64,000 nt of DNA from Seiridium cupressi (lineage: Eukaryota > Ascomycota > Sordariomycetes > Amphisphaeriales > Sporocadaceae): the NCBI GenBank assembly GCA_036674765.1, contig JARVKI010000051.1, forward strand, positions 186,001-250,000. The letters run 5' to 3'. Position 1 is the first letter of the stretch. Each line of letters opens with the position of its first letter. The translations under genes and the position numbers were made by a program. Below are positions 20,936-31,132 of this stretch, piece after piece. The notes beneath the pieces were generated by a model. It was not told where the DNA came from. It saw nothing but the letters and a program-made list of their open reading frames with translations, and made no database searches.

Positions 20936-23215
20936 ATGTCTACGATGCGGCGGCCCCCGTTCATTCGGGAAAATCACAACACTCAAGGACTTGCTCCCTT
21001 CGATTCGTCCGCGGTTTCCGCCTTTCATCGTCTTCTTCCTGGTTATAGATCGACTCCTCTTGTTGAACTTCCGGACATCGCCCGTGAACTTGGTCTCAAA
21101 GGAGTTTTCATCAAGGACGAAAGCGATCGCTTCGGGCTACCCTCGTTCAAAATTCTTGGTGCATCGTGGGGTACCTTTACGGCCATCGCAGCGAAACTTG
21201 GAATTTCTACCGGGTGCACGGTTGACAGATTGGCCGCTGAAGCTCGGAAGGCCGGCGTAGTTCTCGTCGCCGCTACGGATGGCAATCATGGCAGAGCAGT
21301 GGCATATATGGCAAAGCTCCTCTCCGTGGAAGCTCGAATCTTCGTTTCGCGTAGCTTAGATGAGCATACAAGGCGAAAGATCAGCGCAGAAGGTGCAGAA
21401 GTAGTTGTTGGCCCCGGAGATTACGATGATGCGGTGCGATCCGCAGCGGAGGCAGCAGATGCGTTCACGGGCGGCGTCTTAGTTCAAGACACATCGTTCC
21501 CTGGCTACGAGGAGACTCCTGCAAAGATTGTAGAGGGCTACTCCACCATCTTCAGAGAGGTCGATCATCAATTGGAAGAACTCGGTCTTAGCAGCGACGT
21601 GGTAATTACCCCTGTCGGCGTTGGATCTTTAGCCCACTCTGTGCTCCGTCATCACAAGTCTCGGAGCCGGCAGAGCGCCACCAGGGTTGTAGCTGTGGAG
21701 CCGGATACTGCTGCATGCTTGTACAAGAGCTTGCAAGCAAATTCATGTGGCCCAAGTCCAAAGATTCGGACTTCTCATACCATTATGACGGGATTAGACT
21801 GCGGTACGGTATCCTATACGGCTTGGCCCGATCTTCAGTTACACATTGATGCTAGTGTGACTATCTCCGACTTCGAGGCTCATTGCGCGGTTCAAGAACT
21901 AGGAGCGCTGGGGCTTGAATCCGGACCCTGTGGCGCGTCGGGACTCGCTGCACTTCGGTATCTCACAAAAGCGTACCGCAAAAACCTCGGACTAGACGAG
22001 AATGCTGTCGTTGTGCTCTTGAATACGGAAGGGGAACGACGTTATGATATACCCCATGATGTTTCCATTAATGATCCCGTGGAGCTCACACAGATTCTAA
22101 CTCGTATCGAGTCCACGATCCTTATTCTGTCCTCGTTGAGTGGAAGTAGAGAAGGAAACATCGCCAACTACATCGAGGCCTGGTTGCAGCATCGCAATAT
22201 TGATAGTCATCGCCATGAGCTCACAGCTTGCAGGCCTTCGATCGTAGGTGTTGTGGAAGGCACTGGCTCTGGTCGGAGTCTGATGTTGAATGCACATACT
22301 AATACCGCCAGCATTGCGACTTACAGCACAGGTCCGTTAGATGGACTCTTAAAGGAGAGGAATGGTCGGTCTGTGGGCACCGGCAGAGGCAGCTTGGATA
22401 TGAAAGCCGGATTAGCAGCTGCGATGATCTCTCTCTCACATGCAAAGAAAAGCGCTCCAGCTGGCAAGGTTCTCCTTGCTGCCGTAGCTGATGAAGAGGA
22501 TTCTTCTTGCGGTAACTCAGAAATACTTGCGGCTGGTTGGCGTGTCGATGGAGCAGTAGTGACGGAGCCAACGATGCTACAGTTGGGCACGGGTCACAGA
22601 GGGTTTATGGGGTTTGAGGTAGAAATCATCGGAGTAGCTGCCCATGGCTCACGGCCTGACATCGGGGTCGGCGCTATTCTGAATGCCGGGTTGTTCTTGA
22701 ACTCTTTCAGGGACTATGCAACCCAGTTGCCTGATGATCCATTTCTAGGACATGCTCCGGCCCACTGTGGATTTATCGAAGGGGGTGAAGAGCTGTCCAG
22801 CCATCCAGCTTCGTGCAAAGTAAAGATTGAGTTCAGAACGGTGCCTGGTCAAGAATCCAAAGTCATCCAAGCTGATCTTATCACAATGCTAGAAACGCTT
22901 CGAAGCCAAACTCCTGATTTCAAATACCAGGAACCGAAGCTTCTGCTGGAGCGTCCAGCATTTAGACTCTTGCCGGAACACCCTTTTTTCGAAGCTGCAA
23001 AATCCGCTGCAGAGGAAGCTCTAAAGCAAATAGCCATCCCCGTTGGTCTGGGATTCTGGTGCGATGCTGCTTTGCTCAATCAAGCGGGCATTCCTGCTGT
23101 CATCTTCGGTCCAGAAGGAGAGGGGCTGCACGGCAAAGAGGAGTGGGTAGATGCCGAGAGCATTAGAAAAACAACAAGGATGTTGGACCTGTTGATCACT
23201 GACTTTTGCAAATAA
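20936..23215 (+). CDS. Bifunctional protein: diaminopropionate ammonia-lyase-like PLP domain fused to M20 metallohydrolase
   Basis: A 759-aa single-exon protein with two enzyme modules. Residues about 20-375 match fold-type II PLP lyases of the diaminopropionate ammonia-lyase group: IKDESDRFGLPSFKILGAS with the PLP lysine at 72, ATDGNHGRAVA (119 region, with the group-typical Asp before GNHG), QDTSFPGYEETP, and a glycine loop at GVGSLA (228-). Residues about 385-759 are an M20 (ArgE/DapE/carboxypeptidase-like) hydrolase: H454, D488 in GSLDMK, the Glu pair E520-E521, E544 in TEPT, dimerisation-domain motif AAHGSRPDIGVGAI, and C-terminal H731. The Asp normally two residues after the first His is Asn456 (HTN). 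The modules could deacylate an N-acyl diamino acid and then eliminate ammonia, or make an unusual precursor; this is inference. It converges with the NRPS-PKS gene, 396 bp apart, but is not a canonical swn gene known to me. Confidence 0.88.
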   Translation: MSTMRRPPFIRENHNTQGLAPFDSSAVSAFHRLLPGYRSTPLVELPDIARELGLKGVFIKDESDRFGLPSFKILGASWGTFTAIAAKLGISTGCTVDRLAAEARKAGVVLVAATDGNHGRAVAYMAKLLSVEARIFVSRSLDEHTRRKISAEGAEVVVGPGDYDDAVRSAAEAADAFTGGVLVQDTSFPGYEETPAKIVEGYSTIFREVDHQLEELGLSSDVVITPVGVGSLAHSVLRHHKSRSRQSATRVVAVEPDTAACLYKSLQANSCGPSPKIRTSHTIMTGLDCGTVSYTAWPDLQLHIDASVTISDFEAHCAVQELGALGLESGPCGASGLAALRYLTKAYRKNLGLDENAVVVLLNTEGERRYDIPHDVSINDPVELTQILTRIESTILILSSLSGSREGNIANYIEAWLQHRNIDSHRHELTACRPSIVGVVEGTGSGRSLMLNAHTNTASIATYSTGPLDGLLKERNGRSVGTGRGSLDMKAGLAAAMISLSHAKKSAPAGKVLLAAVADEEDSSCGNSEILAAGWRVDGAVVTEPTMLQLGTGHRGFMGFEVEIIGVAAHGSRPDIGVGAILNAGLFLNSFRDYATQLPDDPFLGHAPAHCGFIEGGEELSSHPASCKVKIEFRTVPGQESKVIQADLITMLETLRSQTPDFKYQEPKLLLERPAFRLLPEHPFFEAAKSAAEEALKQIAIPVGLGFWCDAALLNQAGIPAVIFGPEGEGLHGKEEWVDAESIRKTTRMLDLLITDFCK

Positions 23216-23611
23216 TCAAATATCACACTGCTAGATGGTTCAGAGCCAACTCTGCTCACATATAGAATAGAGGGAGGCTGTTTCACACTTTGGACAGATT
23301 GATGCTCTCCAGAGAAGAAGCAAGGAAGCTCTAAGTGTCCATGACACGAGCGTAGAGATCGTGTACAAGCTTGAGGAGAGCATCCAGAACAAGCTTCGGC
23401 AGCTCAGCTCGGTCGGACTTCCCATTTCTCTCCTCATATGTTCAATAAGTGAGCAGATATCGGCGGCACCCTTTCCCCACGTATGTATGAACAGTCACCC
23501 GAGTCCTCTAGGTTTTCAATATCATTTCCCATTCTTCACTACTGTCCAAGACCCTACCTGTGGTTCTCACTTGCAAATTCTTTTCTCCTCCTTATCTCCT
23601 GACTAGCTATC
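23216..23611. other. Convergent intergenic spacer
   Basis: 396 bp between the stop codons of the PLP/M20 gene and the NRPS-PKS gene; presumably both 3' UTRs. No feature recognised. Confidence 0.5.
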
Positions 23612-26600
23612 TCAAGTATTCCTTGTCAGACTTGATTTAATACGATTCAGATATGTTTGAGCGAACTGCTCGTTTACCATCGGGGCAGGATAATCTTTGC
23701 CCCCAAAGATGTGTTCCCCAACAGGTGAACCTTGAAACATGCCAGCCGCGGTCTCTTCCGTGTAGTTGTCAAAAATAGCAGCGATGCGGGCCAGTGGGCT
23801 TGACGAGTGTGTGGTAATATGGTCCAGTGCCCGTTGTTTCCACGTACTGAAGGCCACCACATCCTTTCCACCACTGGCAACACTTAGCAATGTGAAGAAA
23901 TCGTTGCAACTTGGTGCAAGACTGTTCACGAAGTCGAAATCCCGGCCTACTCGATGCAAATCTTTCGTCATCACGGCAACAATAGTTTTACTCAGATAGT
24001 CGACAGGTAGCACAGCGGAAATATCAGCATCTAATGAAGGGAAAGTCCCCAGCTCAAGGCAACCGACAATCAAGTTGTGCAAGAAGTCGCCGCGGTCGAG
24101 CCGGAAATGACCGGTTGTTGTTGAGGCAGTGACGTAGGGTAACCGATACACAGACGCTTTGGCGCCGCGCCAACGCGCTGCTGCCACCAGCCTTTCTGCG
24201 ACGTATTTTGAGGTTCCATAACCGTATTCTTGATCTTCCTCGGTAAGGTCTAGGCCCATATGCTTAGGCAATGTGGAAATTGTAGACACAAGATGGACTG
24301 CCTTGGCACAGCCACGCGAAGCCAGTCGTAAGATTTCATGTGTGCTAACGATATTGGGTCCGACATAGTCTTCTAGCGGTCGCATCCAGTCGACAAGACC
24401 GCCAGAATGGCAAATAGCGTCAACCCGATCAGCCAAGTCGTCGAATACCTCCTCGCTCAGACCTAGTAATGGTTGAGCCAAGTCCCCTGTCACCGGACGG
24501 ATCAGCGGTGCAAAGATGGGATTCCAGAGGCTATAGCACTCTAGAGTACTTTCCAATCGCTCCTGCGCCATGACGATAGATTCAGCGCGCACAAGGCAGT
24601 ACGTGGTGATGCCCTGCTGGAGCAGCTCATACAAGATAGAGGCACCAACGAATCCAGTAGCGCCCGTGAGAAAGACAGACCGAGGGCATGTGGTACATCT
24701 GGTTGGATCGCGAGTGGCATTCTCAAACGTAAAGCTGCTGTCGAGACACCCTTTTTGAACCGCTGCCATATTCACACGAGGAGATTCAAATGCTGTGGTG
24801 CCAGAAGTGGCACTGCTAGCTGCTGTCGTGGAGGAAGAAGATGACGTGTCTGTATCCCGTAATTGGAGCAAAAGAGACAGGCTGAGAGCCTTGAGGTTTG
24901 GATGAAGAAAAGCAATATTGACGGAAAGAGTGAGGCCAGTCAGTGTTGCCAGATGATTACGCATCTGGACCGCGGTCAAGGAGTCGATCCCGATGTCTTG
25001 CAAAGGACGTTCCACATCCACATCATGTGGATGATTAAATCCCAATGCCTTGGCGACTACTCCTCGAACCATGTCCAACACAATACCTGCGTGCTGCCGA
25101 GGCTCGGCTTCGCTCAGCGCGTTATACAGGTCCCAACCCTGGGAGGCTTTGGTACTGTCCTGGACAAGAAGTGAACGAAGTAACGGTGGAATACCGCCCC
25201 GTTCCTCAAAATAGTGCTGGAGGCGTCCCAAGTCGAGCGCGGCTCCCACAGTTAGCGCACGATTGCTGACCGCCGCCATTTTGAACAACTCCAGCCCCTC
25301 TTCTGGTTCCAAAGGATCGAGACCGAATTGATTGAGGTGAGAACGGGTCGTGCCGATGAGTTTGGACGCCATGCCATCGCCTGCCCAGGTACCATATGCC
25401 ACCGAGGTGGCTGGCAGCCGCTGAGCACGACGCAGGTGAGCTAGCGCATCAAGAAAGGTATTGGCCGCGGCATAGTTGGCAAGACCCTGCATTCCCATAA
25501 CGCCAGAGATGGATGAGAACATCATGAAAAGATCCAAACCCATATTTCGAGTTGACTCGTGTAGATGCCAAGCACCGCAGACCTTGGGCGCAAGCGTCGT
25601 TGCACAACGCTCCGGCGTCATGGTTGAGAGGACACCGGAGTCTACAACGCCGGCTGCGTGGACTATGCCTCGGAGCGGCCGTTCCTCGCTGAACATCCTC
25701 ACGATCGACTTGACAGTGTCTGGATTGGCTATGTCACCAGCGACCACGGTTACTTTGACGCCCAATCCAGAGAGTTCGGCCACTAATGTATCTGCGCCAG
25801 AAGCTTCCATGCCACGGCGGGAGGTCAGGACCAGATCGCGAATACCATGTTCACTCGCTAGCCATCTTGCTACGCGGGCGCCGAGTTGTCCAAGCCCACC
25901 TGTTATAAAAACTGCGCCATCCGCCCGGACAAGGCTCTGCTTGGATAATGACTTGGGTACAGGGTCAACGCGTTCCATCCGTGGGACAAGTACACGGTCC
26001 CGGCGAACGGCGCACTCTGGCTCTGTGTTAAGCACCAATGCTGATGCGAGATGGGTGTTGGTTTCCTCGCCCAAGTCCACTAGCCTCAAGTGCAATTCTG
26101 GATGCTCGCTCCTGGCAGTCCGCATTAGACCCCATAACGGACCAGCTCCAAGTCTCATGGCCCGGTCGTCGGTCTCAGTGTTAGTACCAACCGCATGGTG
26201 GGTAATCCATACAAGCGGTGGCACAAACTGAGTAGTTGCTGCCGTCTGCAGCTGCTTGAGTGCCTTCGCCGTGAAATCTTGTGTCTGAGATATGACGCCG
26301 GCATCCGAATCCCATAGGCACACCAGGCCATCCAGCTTCTCAGCATCTTTGAGCTCCTCGATTTCGACCAATTGAAAACCGGCCCCCGAGAGATTGGCTA
26401 TGACGCCTCCCGCCCATGTGGTATCTTTATCAGCTGGACGAAAGAGGCCCCAGGTTCCGCCGCGGCATATGTGGTCCACCTTCACTGGATGCCAGACTAC
26501 TCCGAACTGGAAGCGGTCTACACAGCTTTGAGAAGCACGGCTGGTAGTTTTACTGATGACATCAGTATCGGCGTTTGGCTGGGAGCCTTGTTGGATGAGA

Positions 26601-29600
26601 ACTTCTCTTTGAAAAGCGTATGTTGGCAATTGTACACGTTGACAGTCAAAGGGGCTAAAATAGGCTGGCCAGTCAACAACCACATGCTGCATATGCAGAT
26701 CGACAAGACTTCGCTGAAGAATTAAGGCACCTTCCTTGCGAGGCATGAGAGATGGTAACCATGCCACGGTCTTGATTCTATCGTTGTCTGCAAGACATGC
26801 TGCACCCATGCCACAAAGAACTTGTTGCGGCCCCAGCTCGAGGAAGATGTTGACACCATGATGGGCCAATGCCCGGATGCCATCACTGAATCGGACTGGC
26901 TCACGCACCTGCTTGACCCAGTATTCTGCTTCTTCGAGCTGGACCGCCTTGGACAAATTGCCGTCTAGGCTACTGATAACGTTTAGCTGGGGAGGATGAA
27001 ACCGAACCGTTTCTGCTACGGCTCGGAAGTCTTTCAGCATTCCGTCCATATGACGGGAGTGAAACGCATGCCCATCGACCAGCGTCCTGACCTTGCAGCC
27101 ATTCCCCGCGAAATAGCTCGTTAGGCTTTCTATAGAGGCCATGTCGCCAGATATAACTGTCTGCGTTGGTGTGTTGTAGGCAGCGACATCGACATGATGG
27201 CCCAGGTGCTCCATTGCTGCTGTCACCTCAGCAGCACCGGCGCCGAGTGATACCATTCTACTATGGCCGGATTGGGCTTGCATCAATCGACCACGTGCGG
27301 CGACTAATCGGCAGGCATCAGGCAGATCCAAGATGCCTGCAACATGAGCAGCCACAAGCTCACCCAGACTATGACCGAGCACGTACTCCGGCTTCACGCC
27401 CCAGCTTTGCCATAATCTCCATAAAGCTACCTCCAAGGCGAATAGAGCAGGCTGAGCAAAGTCAGTACGATCTAACAATGCGGCGGCTGTGCTGCCAAGG
27501 TCAGCCCACATTACTTCGAGCAACGGCAATTCCAATTCCGTAAATTCAGCGGCGATCTCGCGTATCGTTTCGCGGAAGACAGGGTACACCTGATACAAGT
27601 CCTTACCCATGCCAGGCCATTGGCTACCTTGGCCGGTGAAGAGCATGGCTATCCTTGGTATCTCACCAGCGGCACCAATAGGCAACGCTAAGGGATCCGG
27701 GTGCGTGATTGAGTCCAATTTTTCCAGCAGCTCATTCCTGCCTCCGGCCATCAACACCGCGCGCCTTCGGAAATTGCTGCGGGTGGTCGCCAGAGAGTAG
27801 GCCACATCTACAAGATTGGTATTGTCAATAACGCTGTCGCTAATGTGCCGATGAAGCTTTTGAGCCTGCGCGCGTAGAGCTGCGTCGGTGTCACCGGAAA
27901 GGAGGAACGGCATAACAGAAGGCAACTGGACCGGCTTCCTTGTTTTGTCGGCGGCCGTGATCCGCCTCGGTGGTTCTTCGATGATGACATGAGCATTCGT
28001 TCCACCAATGCCGAATGCACTAACGCCAGCTCGGCGCAAGCGGCCCCTTTGGGATAACCATGGTCGTTTACTCAGCACTGGCGTCATCTTGGAATGTTGC
28101 CAGTCCACGGCCGGTGTCGGTTCGTCGACGTGTAAAGTCTGAGGCAACGCGTTATGTTGCATGGCCAGTATTGTTTTGAGCAGACCCACGAGACCAGCGG
28201 CAGCTTGAGTATGGCCAATATTAGACTTGGCTGAACCGATCAATAGAGGTTCTCTATCACCACGGCTAGGGGTGAACACCTCTGCCAGCGCCGTAGCTTC
28301 GATTGGATCGCCAAGCTTAGTACCAGTGCCGTGAGCCTCAACATAGTCGATGTCGTGAGGCTGCAGTCTAGCCGCAGTCAGAGCTGTACGTATGAGTCGT
28401 TCTTGAGCAGAGCCGCTGGGTGTTGTCAGGCTGGCACTGCGACCATCATGATTAACGGCGGTGCCTCGTATGACGGCGTGAATATGGTCACCATCACGCC
28501 GAGCATCGGATAACCGCTTGAGAATGGTGACGACGGACCCCTCCGACCAACCTGTTCCTGAGGCATCAGCAGCAAAGGCCCGACACCGGCCATCTGGCGA
28601 CATGCCCTGCAACCGGCTGAATTCAACGTGCAGTCCTGGATTAAGCATCAAGCTTATACCACCAGATACAGCCAGGTCACATTCACCTTGACGCAATGCG
28701 GTGCAGGCCAAGTGAGTCGTGACCAGCGAGGAGGAGCACGCAGTGTCTATCGTCATTGCCGGACCCTCCAAACCCATTTGGTAAGAGATCCGACCAGACA
28801 TAGTGGCAGCAGCCGAGCCTGTCACTGTGTATCCGTCGAGATCTGCCCACTCCTTGACAGCGTTTGAATTGAGGGATTGATGAGCCAAGATATTGCTGGT
28901 ACCAATGAATACACCAGTGGAGCTACCGCGCAGTTGCTCTATGGTGTAACCCACACGCTCGAACCCTTCCCAGCAAGTCTCCAGCATCATATACTGCGAA
29001 GGATCCAGCCTCCGTGCCTCTCGCGGTGAAATGCCGAAGAAAGACAGGTCAAACGAGTTTATCGAAGAGACAAATCCACCGCGGCGGATATAACTTTTGC
29101 CTTGGGAGTCTGAGCTGATATCGTGCAGGGCATCAGCATCCCAACGGTCCTTTGGTACATCAGTGATAGCATCACCACCACACTCAAGCAGCTCCCAAAA
29201 CTCTTCTGGGGTAGTAACGCCACCGGGTAACTGACATGCCATGGAGACAATGGCAATGTCTTCAATGACACTCAGATAAGACTGCCTGTTGACGAAATTG
29301 GGGCGAACTGTATTAGGTACGCTGGTCAAATGGGCTGCTAATGTCTTGATGGTATAGTGTTCAAACAGTTTGGGTGCCGAAACTGGGCGCCCTAGCAGTC
29401 GCTCGAGTGCCTTTTGGACGCGGACGACGCGTAGAGAATCACCACCGACTTCAAAGAAGTTGTCATTAATACCGATGTGGTCGTGGCCAAGAACCTTTGA
29501 CCAAATTGCGAGTATTTGACCTTCCAAGTCGTTAGCGGGCTTCATACCGGCCACCGCCGGAATTGATGCGACCGGGTCTGGGAGGGCCTTGCGGTCAATT

Positions 29601-31132
29601 TTGCCATTGATAGTGACGGGGAAAGCTTCGACGTCGACGAAGAATGCTGGGACCATGTAGACTGGTAGCCGCTCGACCAGCCAAGGACGTAACACACGGT
29701 CAAGCGCCGCCTTGACTTCTATTCCGCTCCTGAGTGCCCTTGCTTTCTGCACGCAATAGGCTACCAGCCGATCATCACGACAAACCACAACTGCCCCAGA
29801 GATGCTCTCATGCTCAGTGATGGCGGCTTCAATGTCACCCGGTTCAATCCTGTAGCCTCGGATCTTAACTTGCCCATCTATGCGGCCTATCACGCCCAAC
29901 TTTGCCGGCGTAAGCATGCGAGCGAGATCACCGGTCCGGTACATCAAACCACCATGAAATGGGTTATCGAGGAATTTGGAGCTAGTCAGCTCGCTGTTGT
30001 TGCGATAACCACGAGCGACGCCGGCTCCTCCGATATACAGCTCGCCAGGAGAGCCGAGCGGCACTGGCGACAAATTTTCATCGAGTACGTAGAGACGACC
30101 GTTGGTAATTGGGCCCCCAATAATTATTTCATGGCCTTCGCATACCCTCCAGATACTGGCATACACAGTTGCCTCAGTCGGGCCATACATGTTCCACATC
30201 ATGTCTCCGCAGGCCAGCAAGCGCTCTGCTAGTGGTCGAGGCAGCGCTTCGCCGCCGCAGAAGATTTTCTGGAGTCGAGGCTGACCTTCCCAGCCTGAAT
30301 CTATAAGCATTTGCCAGATCGCGGGTGTCCCTTGCATGATGGTGATTTTGTGGAGCTCCATAAGTCCGACAAGGGCGGCCATGTCTTTTATTTCATCTTT
30401 TTGTGCAATGACCGTTGTTGCCCCGCAGAGTAACGGTAGGAACAGCTCGAGGACTGCCATATCGAAGGACACCGTGGTAATTGCAAGTAGCCGATCCGTC
30501 TCACTACACCCTGGATCCTTCTTCATCGATAATAGTAGGTTCGACACGTTCCCGTGGCTAACCTCAACGCCCTTTGGCCGGCCAGTCGACCCGGATGTAT
30601 ACATGACGTAGGCAAGACTATTGCTCTGTATTGACACACCAAGGTTACTGTTTTCCGAATGTGGATCTATCGTGTGTAGCACCTCGTCGACGTTCAGGCA
30701 CACACTTCCCCAGGAAGCGAAAGCCTCTGTTGTTTCACCACCGATGATGAGTAGCTTAGGGCAGGCATCCTCCATCATTTGATTTATCCGTTCTGCAGGA
30801 AACGCCGGGTCGATAGGCACGTATGTGGCGCCCGTTTTCATGACTGCTAGCAATACCGCGACCAGGTCGACGGAGCGATCCAGAGCCACGCCGATGATGT
30901 CGCCATTCCTGATGCCTCGTTTCACAAGGGCTCTGGTGAAATGATTCGCAAAAGTGTTGAGTTCTGCATAGGTAAGTGTCTTGTCGGCGCAAGCTAGGGC
31001 GACCTTTCCGCTATAGTTCTCCGCGACGTGCTCAAACAGCTCATGTAGACACAGTTGTAGTGTTGTAGGGTCATCAGTGTCGTTAAACCCCGTGGGACTT
31101 GTCTGGCAGTTTTCTGCTGAGACGGACTGCAT
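23612..31132 (-). CDS. swnK: NRPS-PKS hybrid synthase, A-T-KS-AT-KR-T-reductase (SwnK-like)
   Basis: A 2506-aa multidomain synthase in one exon. Adenylation domain about 25-520 (YTSGSTGRPKG at 178-188, GGEALPRP, NMYGPTEATVY, YRTGD, and GKIDRKALP at the end). First carrier Ser566 (GGDSL). Ketosynthase about 625-1050 with Cys799 (DTACSSS), His934 and His974. Malonyl-type acyltransferase about 1160-1480 with Ser1255 (GHSLG) and the HAFH motif at 1355-1358. No dehydratase or enoylreductase. Ketoreductase about 1735-1975 (GGLGQLG; Ser1873/1874, Tyr1887). Second carrier Ser2051 (GIDSL). C-terminal thioester reductase about 2150-2500 (GATGFVG, Tyr2305/Lys2309). This exact order is that of SwnK, which joins pipecolate to malonyl-CoA in swainsonine biosynthesis. 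All key residues seen are intact. It is transcribed divergently from the NmrA-type reductase. Assignment to swainsonine rather than a related alkaloid is inference. Confidence 0.88.
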   Translation of the reverse strand: MQSVSAENCQTSPTGFNDTDDPTTLQLCLHELFEHVAENYSGKVALACADKTLTYAELNTFANHFTRALVKRGIRNGDIIGVALDRSVDLVAVLLAVMKTGATYVPIDPAFPAERINQMMEDACPKLLIIGGETTEAFASWGSVCLNVDEVLHTIDPHSENSNLGVSIQSNSLAYVMYTSGSTGRPKGVEVSHGNVSNLLLSMKKDPGCSETDRLLAITTVSFDMAVLELFLPLLCGATTVIAQKDEIKDMAALVGLMELHKITIMQGTPAIWQMLIDSGWEGQPRLQKIFCGGEALPRPLAERLLACGDMMWNMYGPTEATVYASIWRVCEGHEIIIGGPITNGRLYVLDENLSPVPLGSPGELYIGGAGVARGYRNNSELTSSKFLDNPFHGGLMYRTGDLARMLTPAKLGVIGRIDGQVKIRGYRIEPGDIEAAITEHESISGAVVVCRDDRLVAYCVQKARALRSGIEVKAALDRVLRPWLVERLPVYMVPAFFVDVEAFPVTINGKIDRKALPDPVASIPAVAGMKPANDLEGQILAIWSKVLGHDHIGINDNFFEVGGDSLRVVRVQKALERLLGRPVSAPKLFEHYTIKTLAAHLTSVPNTVRPNFVNRQSYLSVIEDIAIVSMACQLPGGVTTPEEFWELLECGGDAITDVPKDRWDADALHDISSDSQGKSYIRRGGFVSSINSFDLSFFGISPREARRLDPSQYMMLETCWEGFERVGYTIEQLRGSSTGVFIGTSNILAHQSLNSNAVKEWADLDGYTVTGSAAATMSGRISYQMGLEGPAMTIDTACSSSLVTTHLACTALRQGECDLAVSGGISLMLNPGLHVEFSRLQGMSPDGRCRAFAADASGTGWSEGSVVTILKRLSDARRDGDHIHAVIRGTAVNHDGRSASLTTPSGSAQERLIRTALTAARLQPHDIDYVEAHGTGTKLGDPIEATALAEVFTPSRGDREPLLIGSAKSNIGHTQAAAGLVGLLKTILAMQHNALPQTLHVDEPTPAVDWQHSKMTPVLSKRPWLSQRGRLRRAGVSAFGIGGTNAHVIIEEPPRRITAADKTRKPVQLPSVMPFLLSGDTDAALRAQAQKLHRHISDSVIDNTNLVDVAYSLATTRSNFRRRAVLMAGGRNELLEKLDSITHPDPLALPIGAAGEIPRIAMLFTGQGSQWPGMGKDLYQVYPVFRETIREIAAEFTELELPLLEVMWADLGSTAAALLDRTDFAQPALFALEVALWRLWQSWGVKPEYVLGHSLGELVAAHVAGILDLPDACRLVAARGRLMQAQSGHSRMVSLGAGAAEVTAAMEHLGHHVDVAAYNTPTQTVISGDMASIESLTSYFAGNGCKVRTLVDGHAFHSRHMDGMLKDFRAVAETVRFHPPQLNVISSLDGNLSKAVQLEEAEYWVKQVREPVRFSDGIRALAHHGVNIFLELGPQQVLCGMGAACLADNDRIKTVAWLPSLMPRKEGALILQRSLVDLHMQHVVVDWPAYFSPFDCQRVQLPTYAFQREVLIQQGSQPNADTDVISKTTSRASQSCVDRFQFGVVWHPVKVDHICRGGTWGLFRPADKDTTWAGGVIANLSGAGFQLVEIEELKDAEKLDGLVCLWDSDAGVISQTQDFTAKALKQLQTAATTQFVPPLVWITHHAVGTNTETDDRAMRLGAGPLWGLMRTARSEHPELHLRLVDLGEETNTHLASALVLNTEPECAVRRDRVLVPRMERVDPVPKSLSKQSLVRADGAVFITGGLGQLGARVARWLASEHGIRDLVLTSRRGMEASGADTLVAELSGLGVKVTVVAGDIANPDTVKSIVRMFSEERPLRGIVHAAGVVDSGVLSTMTPERCATTLAPKVCGAWHLHESTRNMGLDLFMMFSSISGVMGMQGLANYAAANTFLDALAHLRRAQRLPATSVAYGTWAGDGMASKLIGTTRSHLNQFGLDPLEPEEGLELFKMAAVSNRALTVGAALDLGRLQHYFEERGGIPPLLRSLLVQDSTKASQGWDLYNALSEAEPRQHAGIVLDMVRGVVAKALGFNHPHDVDVERPLQDIGIDSLTAVQMRNHLATLTGLTLSVNIAFLHPNLKALSLSLLLQLRDTDTSSSSSTTAASSATSGTTAFESPRVNMAAVQKGCLDSSFTFENATRDPTRCTTCPRSVFLTGATGFVGASILYELLQQGITTYCLVRAESIVMAQERLESTLECYSLWNPIFAPLIRPVTGDLAQPLLGLSEEVFDDLADRVDAICHSGGLVDWMRPLEDYVGPNIVSTHEILRLASRGCAKAVHLVSTISTLPKHMGLDLTEEDQEYGYGTSKYVAERLVAAARWRGAKASVYRLPYVTASTTTGHFRLDRGDFLHNLIVGCLELGTFPSLDADISAVLPVDYLSKTIVAVMTKDLHRVGRDFDFVNSLAPSCNDFFTLLSVASGGKDVVAFSTWKQRALDHITTHSSSPLARIAAIFDNYTEETAAGMFQGSPVGEHIFGGKDYPAPMVNEQFAQTYLNRIKSSLTRNT

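Noticed and set aside
25476..26231. 251-codon ORF on the plus strand inside the synthase gene
   Set aside because: Lies opposite the AT-KR linker and KR of the synthase, has Arg/Pro/Thr-rich shadow composition and no domain.
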